Shown piece after piece: positions 57,613 to 64,000 of a DNA stretch of 64,000 nt. The position numbers were made by a program, and so were the translations under genes. Every line of letters begins with the position of its first letter. Positions within the stretch are counted from its first letter, which is position 1. The notes under the pieces were generated by a model. It did no database searches, was not told the DNA's origin, and worked only from the letters and a program-made list of their open reading frames with translations. Source of the DNA: Stappia indica (GTDB taxonomy: Bacteria; Pseudomonadota; Alphaproteobacteria; Rhizobiales; Stappiaceae); assembly GCF_009789575.1 (NCBI RefSeq), contig NZ_CP046908.1, forward strand, positions 2,170,001-2,234,000. Reading direction: 5' to 3'.

Positions 57613-58815
57613 TCAGGGCGCGGCGCTGCGGAAGTCGTCGACCCGCCCGTTCTGCGGCGCAATCGGCGTGCCTTGCACGATCAGCTGGTATTGCGGCGTG
57701 TCGACGACCGGCGCGTTCCTGGCGTTCTCGCCGCCGGCCAGCACCGTTTCAGGCGCGCCCTGACGCCCGGTCAGCACGATGAAATTGGGATCGTCCTCGA
57801 CGCCCTCGAAGGCGAAGGCTCCGGACGAGCCGAGGATGCGGGCAATCGAGCGCTCGGCGAAGAAGGCGATCTTGCGCCGGCCGTGCCAGGTGAAGCCGAT
57901 GCCGTCGGCCGAGCGCAGCTGCCGGCGCGTGCCTTCGACGTCCGGACCGTAGGAGGTGTAGCCACCGTTCTCGTCGAGGAAGACGTCCCACACGTCCACA
58001 TAGATGGCATTCGCGGCTTCCGCGCGCTGCTTGGCGACCGTGTTGATATGGGCGAAATCGTTGCGCCGGGCGACGCCCTTGGGCGGCGGCAGGCCGACCC
58101 AGACGACCGGCGTGCGCTGCGCCCGCGCGGCTCCGATCAGATCGCCGATCCGCTGGCCGTAAAGGGCATTCCACGCCTTGCTGCGGAACGGCGCGGTGCC
58201 GGTCTCCGTCGTGATGTCGCGCACGTCGAGCGAGCCGATCAGCACCACGATGGCCGCAACGCGCCGCCCCTGGATGATGCCGCGGACCCGGTCGCCGAGC
58301 GTTGCCGCGCCTGCGCCTGCAAGGCCGGCATCGGCGATGGACAGGCTGTCGACGCGCACCGACGGCACTTCCGAATAGGTTGCCTCCAGCCCTTCCGCCA
58401 GCTCGCCGGCCAGCCCGTCACCGACCACCAGGACCACCCGCGCATCGGCCTCCTTCGGCACCTCGACGACGACCGGCCGCGCCGGCTCGCGCGAGGGCTG
58501 CAGCCGCTGGCGCGGCTCGCGCTCCTGGATGCGGGTGCGGCGCCGGCTGTTCTCGACGCCGAACAGGCGCAGCAGCGGCGACAGCGGATGGAAGTTGGAG
58601 TTGCGCGAATCTCCCGGCTGGACGATGGGCCGGCCGTTCTGCGCCAGGGCCGAAACCGGGCCGAAATCGGCCACGTTGCCGGGCCGAAGATCCGGCAGCA
58701 GCAGGCACAGGGCCGCGACCAGCGCCACCAGCGCAGCCAGCCGGAAACGGCCGCGCGCCGAAGGGCGGGCGGGCCTGTCGGGACGGCTCCCTGAGATGGA
58801 CGCGAAGATCGTCAT
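57613..58815 (-). CDS. DUF459 / SGNH-hydrolase-fold exported protein
   Basis: 400-residue protein anchored or exported by a hydrophobic segment at about 26-42. A basic linker leads to a DUF459 domain (about 125-330). The fold's GDSL motif reads GDGLAG, so the usual Ser is Gly134. The GxND block reads GSLD, and the DxxH block reads DGIGF (304-308) with no His at the expected place. The catalytic triad therefore looks lost, and the protein may bind rather than hydrolyse. DUF459 members are common in rhizobia, often near envelope genes. Confidence 0.72.
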   Translation of the reverse strand: MTIFASISGSRPDRPARPSARGRFRLAALVALVAALCLLLPDLRPGNVADFGPVSALAQNGRPIVQPGDSRNSNFHPLSPLLRLFGVENSRRRTRIQEREPRQRLQPSREPARPVVVEVPKEADARVVLVVGDGLAGELAEGLEATYSEVPSVRVDSLSIADAGLAGAGAATLGDRVRGIIQGRRVAAIVVLIGSLDVRDITTETGTAPFRSKAWNALYGQRIGDLIGAARAQRTPVVWVGLPPPKGVARRNDFAHINTVAKQRAEAANAIYVDVWDVFLDENGGYTSYGPDVEGTRRQLRSADGIGFTWHGRRKIAFFAERSIARILGSSGAFAFEGVEDDPNFIVLTGRQGAPETVLAGGENARNAPVVDTPQYQLIVQGTPIAPQNGRVDDFRSAAP

Positions 58816-58956
58816 GGTCTCGATTTTAAGGCCCTTGCAGCAGGAAGGGAACAGATTCCGATTCCCAGGTCGGAATCGCCCGCCTGTCGCGATCCTTCAA
58901 GACCGCTGCAGCCGGCCTTGCCATAGCAGGCCCGCACCCACTTTTCGGAGCAGGAC

Positions 58957-59352
58957 ATGATCTTCAGATACTCGATCCTCTATGTCGACGACGTCCCGGC
59001 GACGCTCGATTTCTACGAGCGCGCCTTCGCCCTGCCGCGCGGCTTCCTGCATGACAGCGGCGACTACGGCGAGCTCGCGACCGGCGAGACGCGCCTTGCC
59101 TTTTCCTCCAAGACCCTGATGCGCCAGCTCGGCAAGTCGCCGGCCGTGGCCGATGCGAAAGCACCGGTCTTCGAGCTCGCCTTCGAGACGGAGGACGTGC
59201 CCTCGGCCCTTGAGCGGGCGCTGGCCGCCGGCGCCACGCTGGTGCAGGACGCACGCCGCGAGGAGTGGGGACAGACCACCGCTTATGTCAGCGATCCCAA
59301 CGGCTATCTGGTGGAAATCTGCTCGCCGGTCCAGTTGCCGAGCGCCGGCTGA
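58957..59352 (+). CDS. VOC-family (glyoxalase/bleomycin-resistance) protein
   Basis: 131-residue metal-dependent vicinal-oxygen-chelate protein. Strands begin with FRYSILYVDDVPATLDFYERAF and end with YVSDPNGYLVEICSPV, where the final Glu is a usual metal ligand. Substrate unknown: glyoxalase, dioxygenase or resistance roles are all possible. CGGAGCAGGAC precedes the ATG. Its last 49 bp overlap, on the opposite strand, the end of the AraC-type regulator gene. Confidence 0.85.
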   Translation: MIFRYSILYVDDVPATLDFYERAFALPRGFLHDSGDYGELATGETRLAFSSKTLMRQLGKSPAVADAKAPVFELAFETEDVPSALERALAAGATLVQDARREEWGQTTAYVSDPNGYLVEICSPVQLPSAG

Positions 59353-59993
59353 CAGGCAAGCTCCAGAAGGGCGCGATCCCGGCGCAGCCGCTCCGGGCTC
59401 GCCCCGAACCAGCGGGCGAGGTCCCGCGTCATGTGTGCCTGGTCGGCAAAGCCGCACGCCGCAGCTATCTCCGCCAGCGGAGCCGCGCCGGCCAGTTGCC
59501 CGGCCGCCCTGCGTGCCCGCCCCAGCAGGCGCCAGTGGTCGGGCGGCGGCAGGCCCCGTTCGCGGAACCGCCGCTGCAGCGTGCGCGGCGACAGGCCGAG
59601 GCCGCGCGCGGCGGAGGCAAGGGTCTCGCCCGGCAAGGCGAGCAGCACGATCGCGGCGTCCACATCGTCGTGTCCGCCGTGCCGGTCGACCAGCGCATTG
59701 CCGAGGATTTCCGCCGCGCCGTCGCCAGGTCCGAGGAGGGCATCGCGGGCGATCGCCTGCAGCACCGCCGGCCCGACGGCGGCGCCCGGCCGCAGCCGGT
59801 AACCGTCGATGCGGGTTCCGGCCGCAAGACAGGCCGTCCGCGGCCCCGCGTCGAAATCGGTCAGCACCACGTGCGGCGCCTCGCCGGGCGCCCGCAGCAC
59901 CAGCACGTCGCGGCAACCGTCGGGAAGGACGGGGGAGCACTCGGCCCCCTCCGCCAGATGCTGCCAGGCGAGGAAGACGGCCCCTTCCGACAC
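59304..59993 (-). CDS. AraC-family transcriptional regulator
   Basis: 229-residue regulator with an N-terminal effector domain (DUF6597-like, PDGCRDVLVLRA) and a C-terminal double helix-turn-helix: GLSPRTLQRRFRERGLP and APLAEIAAACGFADQAHMTRD. The AACGFADQAHMTRDLARWFGASP block is diagnostic of AraC. A GTG start lies 4 bp after the MltB stop, so it is probably co-transcribed. Its 3' end overlaps that of the convergent VOC gene by 49 bp. Confidence 0.83.
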   Translation of the reverse strand: MSEGAVFLAWQHLAEGAECSPVLPDGCRDVLVLRAPGEAPHVVLTDFDAGPRTACLAAGTRIDGYRLRPGAAVGPAVLQAIARDALLGPGDGAAEILGNALVDRHGGHDDVDAAIVLLALPGETLASAARGLGLSPRTLQRRFRERGLPPPDHWRLLGRARRAAGQLAGAAPLAEIAAACGFADQAHMTRDLARWFGASPERLRRDRALLELACQPALGNWTGEQISTR

Positions 59994-59997
59994 CGGC

Positions 59998-61233
59998 TCA
60001 GCGTCCGCTGCGGATGTGCTCCAGCAGCGCCACCGAGGCGTAGCCGTCCGGGATCAGGCCGGCCGCCGTCTGATAGGCGCGGATGCCGCGCCGGGTTGCC
60101 GGGCCGACCTGCCCGTCCGCCGTGCCGACGGAAAAGCCGCGCCGGTTGAGCAGCGTCTGCAGTTCCTCCGCCTGCGGCTTCGACAGCGGCAAGGCATCGC
60201 GCTGCCACTGGCGGGCGAACGGCTCGCCGCCGCGGATCCGGTCGGCAAGATGGCCGACGGCCAGCGCATAGGCGGTGGCGTTGTTGTAGCGCTTGATGAC
60301 GAAGAAGTTCTTCAGCATCAGGAAGGCGGGACCCGAGGCGCCGGCCGGCAGCACCAGCTCGGCATTGTCGGAGGGGCGCGGGAAGTTGCGGCCGCCGGGC
60401 CGGCGCACCCCGATCCGCGCCCAGTCGCCGAGCGTGCGGTCGGTATCGGCCAGCGTATAATCGAAGCCGCGCGGCAGCTCGACCTCGTAGCCCCAGGTCT
60501 TGCCGCCCTGCCAGCCGTGCTTTTTCAGATAGTTGGCGGTGGAGGCGAGCGCATCGGGAATGTTGGTCCAGATGTCGCGCCGGCCGTCGCCGTCATAGTC
60601 GGAGGCATATTGCTTCCAGCTGGAGGGCATGAACTGGGTATGGCCCATGGCGCCGGCCCAGGAGCCTTCCATCCGGTCGGGCGAAACGTGGCCGGCATCG
60701 AGGATCTGCAGCGCCGTCACCAGCTCGCGCTGCCAGAACTCGCGCCGGCGCGGCGCGGCATAGGCCAGCGTCGCCAGCGCCCGCACCACATAGTGCTTGC
60801 CCATGAAGTTGCCGTAGTTGGTCTCCATGCCCCAGATCGCCACGACCGCGTGGCGCTCGACGCCGTAGCGGCTCTCGATCACCGCCAGCTCGCGCGCATA
60901 GGTCTGCAGCATCTGGCGACCGTTCTCGACGCGCGTGTCGGAGACCGCGCTGTCCAGGTACTCCCAGATCGGCTTCACGAATTCCGACTGCCGGTTCATG
61001 AGCCGGATCGTGTCCTCGTCCGGGGTCATGCCCTGGAACGCCCGGCGATAGGTCGCCTGCGACACGCCGGCCGACCGCGCCGTCGACCAGAATCCGTCGA
61101 CCCAGCGGGTAAAGCCGGCATCGGCCATCGCCGCGCCGGCCGGCAGGCATAGCGTCAGGGCAAGTCCGAGCGCGCCGGCCAGCCGCCGCGCGGTACGGGC
61201 CGGCCCCTTTGCATGGCTCTGAAGCAAAAACAT
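59998..61233 (-). CDS. MltB-type lytic murein transglycosylase
   Basis: 411-residue periplasmic enzyme cleaving peptidoglycan glycan strands with 1,6-anhydro-muramyl products. Signal peptide to about residue 38 (AGAAMADA). The SLT_2 domain carries catalytic Glu137 in IWGMETNYG and the GHTQFMPSSWKQY, DYDGDGRRDIW and NAELVLPAGASGPAF blocks. A C-terminal peptidoglycan-binding domain (LQTLLNRRGFSVGTADGQVGP) targets the wall. AGGAG sits 5 bases before the ATG at 61233. Upstream of the AraC gene, downstream of a beta-barrel gene. Confidence 0.9.
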   Translation of the reverse strand: MFLLQSHAKGPARTARRLAGALGLALTLCLPAGAAMADAGFTRWVDGFWSTARSAGVSQATYRRAFQGMTPDEDTIRLMNRQSEFVKPIWEYLDSAVSDTRVENGRQMLQTYARELAVIESRYGVERHAVVAIWGMETNYGNFMGKHYVVRALATLAYAAPRRREFWQRELVTALQILDAGHVSPDRMEGSWAGAMGHTQFMPSSWKQYASDYDGDGRRDIWTNIPDALASTANYLKKHGWQGGKTWGYEVELPRGFDYTLADTDRTLGDWARIGVRRPGGRNFPRPSDNAELVLPAGASGPAFLMLKNFFVIKRYNNATAYALAVGHLADRIRGGEPFARQWQRDALPLSKPQAEELQTLLNRRGFSVGTADGQVGPATRRGIRAYQTAAGLIPDGYASVALLEHIRSGR

Positions 61234-61366
61234 CAACACTCCTGATCGTCTCCCGGTGGAACGGCCTGCTTGCGGTGTGCAGACCCGGTTCCCTCGCCCC
61301 CCGACGCCCCGGATTTCCGGACCGGACCGACAGGCCGGCCGCACCGCCCCTGTCGGCAAGTATGCC

Positions 61367-62911
61367 TCAGTGGCGGAATCTCAACCCCGCCTCGATCGTG
61401 TTCGAATTGTAGCTCGATCCCGCATTGCTCGAGATGAAGCGGCGGAATGTGTAACGGCCCTGCAACGCCACGTTGGACGTCAGCGCCCAGGTCAGCGCGG
61501 TGGTCGCCCGCGCTTCCTGCTCGGTCAGCACGAGGCCGGTATAGTCGCGCCAGGTGTAGCCGACGCCGACCTCGCCGCTCAGCGCATCGCTGAAGCCGTG
61601 CGCCAGCCGCAAATCGCCCGAATAGGCGACCGAGCCCGGCGTTCCGGCCAGCGAGGACGGCGCGAAGCTGGTATTGGCCAGCGCCGTCACCGTGGTCAGC
61701 CGGGTCGGCGACCAGACGAGCGAGCCGTCCACCGTCATGCCCTCCAGCCGCGCCAGGCGGGCGTCGTCCAGCGTCTCGCTGCGCCAGCCGACGGCGATAT
61801 CGCCGGAGATCTTGCCGCCATTGTCGAAGGCAAGGCCCGCCCTGAGGCCATAGCCGGAGGAATCGCGGTCCTCGCACAGCGCGAGATTGTCGCAAGCGTC
61901 CATGTAGCGGCGGGCCAGCAGGCTCGCTTCGGCAAAGGGCGTCACCGTCGCGCCGGTATTGCCGTCGACGCGCAAGGTCGCGGTGAACAGCGCATTGTCG
62001 CGGTCGCGATTGGCCGCTGCCCCGCCCGCGCCCTGGTAATAGGTCGCATCCACCTCGCCGCGCAGCTCCGCGCCGACGAGACCGAGGTCCCGGCGCAGCG
62101 CCAGTCCGCCGCCGAGCGTATGGATTTCCTGGTCGCCGCCGGCCGATTCGGCCGTGCCGCGGTCCTGCATCGACAGACCGTAGCTGCCCGAAATGTCGAT
62201 CTCGCTGCGCTCGCCGACTTCCAGCCGCAGCAAGGCATCGCTCGACACGTTGGGATCGGCCTCGAGCCCGCTGTCGGGATAGCCGGTATAGCTGCCGCGG
62301 AAATTGATGCCGAGGCTGTGCCGCGACCAGTCGGACTGCACCCTGAGGCTCGGCGCGATGCGATAGGTCGCGCCGCTGTCGCCATTGGCATCGCCCGCCC
62401 GGTTGTCCGACCAGCCGAGGCCGGTGAACAGTTCCGGATAGAGCAGGAAGGAGCCGACGCGCATGCCGCGCGGCTCGTCCCGCGTCGTGTCGCCGGCATA
62501 AGCGGTGTTGGCGATGCGCCCGCCGCCGGCCAGCGCCGAGCGCCTCTGCACCGCGCGCAGCCGCTCGGAAAACGGCTGGACCGGCTCGGCCCGTCCGGTG
62601 GTTGCCAGCGCCTGCGGCTCCTCGCCCGCGCCCGGGCCGATCTCGGAAATCGTGCCGCGCGTGCCGGCCCGCCCCTGCGCGGAAACGCCGTCCTCGCGGC
62701 CCAGCGGATCGACCCCGTCCTCCGCCTCGCCGTCGAGCCCGGCATCGGTGGGCGCGCCCAGCGGCGCGGAGCCGAACAGCGAACCCGAGCCGGGCGCCGA
62801 ACCGGAGCCAGAGCCGAAACCGGTGTCCTGCGCCTGGACGCGCGCGGCCATGGGCAGCTGCGCGGAAAGCAGCGCCATTACGGCTAGGGCGGAAAGGGCG
62901 GTCCGTGTCAT
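61367..62911 (-). CDS. outer-membrane beta-barrel protein (BBP2-like)
   Basis: 514-residue outer-membrane protein. After the signal peptide (to VQAQ, about 28) come a Gly/Ser-rich stretch and an acidic linker to about 130. From SFLLYPELFTGLGWSDN to the C-terminal GLRFRH the sequence alternates polar and hydrophobic residues in strand-sized blocks, matching the BBP2 porin family (PF10082). Such proteins accompany exopolysaccharide loci in rhizobia. The neighbouring kdsD gene supports an envelope role. No obvious channel residues can be inferred. Confidence 0.75.
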   Translation of the reverse strand: MTRTALSALAVMALLSAQLPMAARVQAQDTGFGSGSGSAPGSGSLFGSAPLGAPTDAGLDGEAEDGVDPLGREDGVSAQGRAGTRGTISEIGPGAGEEPQALATTGRAEPVQPFSERLRAVQRRSALAGGGRIANTAYAGDTTRDEPRGMRVGSFLLYPELFTGLGWSDNRAGDANGDSGATYRIAPSLRVQSDWSRHSLGINFRGSYTGYPDSGLEADPNVSSDALLRLEVGERSEIDISGSYGLSMQDRGTAESAGGDQEIHTLGGGLALRRDLGLVGAELRGEVDATYYQGAGGAAANRDRDNALFTATLRVDGNTGATVTPFAEASLLARRYMDACDNLALCEDRDSSGYGLRAGLAFDNGGKISGDIAVGWRSETLDDARLARLEGMTVDGSLVWSPTRLTTVTALANTSFAPSSLAGTPGSVAYSGDLRLAHGFSDALSGEVGVGYTWRDYTGLVLTEQEARATTALTWALTSNVALQGRYTFRRFISSNAGSSYNSNTIEAGLRFRH

Positions 62912-63091
62912 TCTCGATCCAGAAGCGACATGCGGCCGGGCTGCGGCCTACTTTGGCCACGATAATGGTCTGTTAAGGTTAACGGAGCGTTGAGCACGCC
63001 GTGGCGGCGCTTCGCCCACCGCCCTTGCGAAAGCCCCCGGCTGGGGGGTAAGACGGGCGCAACCGAACATCGACACGGCCGGATCCGCTTC

Positions 63092-64000
63092 ATGACCGCA
63101 CCCTTAGCCCTCGACGCCTCCCCCGCCAGCGCCGGCCAGGACGCCTGTGCCTCCGCCCTGCGGACGATCGAGACCGAGGCAGCGGGACTGGCGACGCTGA
63201 AGGCGGCGCTCGGCAACGGCCTGTCGGAGCCCTTCGCCCGCGCGGTTGCGACCATCGCCGCCGCGCGCGGCCGGGTGATCGTCACCGGCATCGGCAAGAG
63301 CGGCCATGTCGGCGCCAAGATCGCCGCAACGCTCGCCTCCACCGGCACGCCGGCCTCCTTCGTCCATGCGACGGAAGCCAGCCACGGCGATCTCGGCATG
63401 ATCACCGACAACGACGTTGTGCTGGCGCTATCCTGGTCCGGCGAGACGCAGGAACTGGCCGCGACCATCGCCTATACGCGCCGTTTCAAGGTGCCGCTGG
63501 TCGCCATCACCTCGCGCGCCGAAAGCGCGCTGGGAACGGCCGCCGACATCGTGCTGGCGCTGCCCAAGGTCGAGGAGGCCTGCCCGCACGGCCTGGCGCC
63601 GACCACCTCCACCATCCTGCAGATGGCGACGGGCGACGCGCTGGCCATCGCGCTTCTGGAGGCGCGCGGCTTCACCGCCCAGGATTTCAAGGTCTATCAC
63701 CCCGGCGGCCGCCTCGGCGCCAGCCTGCTGCATGCCCGCGACGTGATGCACGGCGGCGAGAAACTGCCGCTCGCCACCCCGGCGACGACCATGCGCGACG
63801 CCATCGTGCTGATCACCCAGAAGGGCTTCGGCGTACTCGGCATCGTCGACGAGGCCGGACAGTTGGTCGGCATCATCACCGACGGCGACCTGCGCCGGCA
63901 TCTCAGCCACGATTTCCTCGACAAGACCGCCGGCGACGTCATGACCCGCGCACCGAAGACCATTCCCGGCGACATGCTGCTGGCCTCGGCGATGGAGTTC
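63092..64000 (+). CDS. kdsD: arabinose-5-phosphate isomerase (partial)
   Basis: KpsF/GutQ-family protein, 303 residues present, cut by the window edge near its end. It converts ribulose-5-phosphate to arabinose-5-phosphate for Kdo synthesis. The N-terminal SIS domain has VTGIGKSGHVGAKIAATLASTGTPA and LSWSGET. Two CBS domains (RDVMHGG and GDVMTRAP starts) form the C-terminal regulatory part. Divergent from the beta-barrel gene. The ribosome site is weak (GGAT), but homology begins at this ATG. Confidence 0.9.
   Translation, partial: MTAPLALDASPASAGQDACASALRTIETEAAGLATLKAALGNGLSEPFARAVATIAAARGRVIVTGIGKSGHVGAKIAATLASTGTPASFVHATEASHGDLGMITDNDVVLALSWSGETQELAATIAYTRRFKVPLVAITSRAESALGTAADIVLALPKVEEACPHGLAPTTSTILQMATGDALAIALLEARGFTAQDFKVYHPGGRLGASLLHARDVMHGGEKLPLATPATTMRDAIVLITQKGFGVLGIVDEAGQLVGIITDGDLRRHLSHDFLDKTAGDVMTRAPKTIPGDMLLASAMEF

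Overview
The window is high-G+C, almost fully coding chromosomal DNA from an alphaproteobacterium. The gene content points to the order Hyphomicrobiales: cpdR, gapR (DUF2312), DUF1244, DUF1036 next to pyk, split pntAA/pntAB/pntB, an aa3 oxidase subunit IV, a ROSE-type RNA thermometer and two HutG-type amidohydrolases. A Stappiaceae-like genus is my guess from overall protein character; no search was possible. There are no rRNA genes, CRISPR arrays, prophages or complete insertion sequences.

Layout. 1-5.4 kb: rpmE (cut by the window edge), an exporter-type ABC transporter, an SDR and propionyl-CoA synthetase. 5.6-7.3 kb: a complete hipBA-type toxin-antitoxin module with four regularly spaced operator-like palindromes. 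7.3-14.7 kb: a TSUP permease, an acyl-CoA synthetase, two divergent YdcH-like genes, purEK, a MATE pump and rpsU. 14.9-21.9 kb: envelope genes (TPR lipoprotein, M15-type DUF882 peptidase, YcbB-type L,D-transpeptidase) and a sigma-54 response regulator. 22-30 kb: M3 peptidase, DUF3445 haem protein, ABC1 kinase, then the oxidase subunit IV and the three-gene transhydrogenase operon. 30-33.2 kb: a membrane GGDEF-EAL protein coupled to a small exported SUOX-fold protein, and an Excalibur protein. 33.2-42.3 kb: gapR, DUF1244, amidohydrolase, DMT permease, glycerate kinase, DUF1036, pyk, hydrolase, TPR protein, rpmJ, tRNA-Val and cpdR. 42.5-47.9 kb: a second amidohydrolase, a hisN-like phosphatase, a 270-bp MITE-like element, a hydrolase, a small exported protein and hsp20. 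48-56 kb: threonine aldolase and gltBD. 56-64 kb: MCP, DUF459 protein, VOC protein, AraC regulator, MltB-type transglycosylase, outer-membrane barrel and the start of kdsD.

Common threads. Several genes remodel the envelope: the L,D-transpeptidase and M15 peptidase lie in tandem, and MltB, the beta-barrel and KdsD lie together. Nitrogen and carbon metabolism is represented by gltBD, purEK, pyk, glycerate kinase, prpE and pntAB. Regulation includes CpdR, GapR, the sigma-54 regulator and c-di-GMP.

The most interesting signals are non-coding. They are (i) four 18-bp palindromes exactly 27 bp apart upstream of hipBA; (ii) an RpoH-type promoter followed by a three-hairpin leader whose last hairpin hides both the ribosome site and the AUG of hsp20; (iii) a perfect 16-bp terminator stem after rpmJ that contains the start codon of the next gene; (iv) serial hairpins, two of them mutually exclusive, upstream of gltB; and (v) the 270-bp inverted-repeat element between two convergent genes. 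No wholly new multi-gene system stands out. The SUOX-fold protein without cysteine, overlapping a GGDEF-EAL gene, is the best protein-level candidate.
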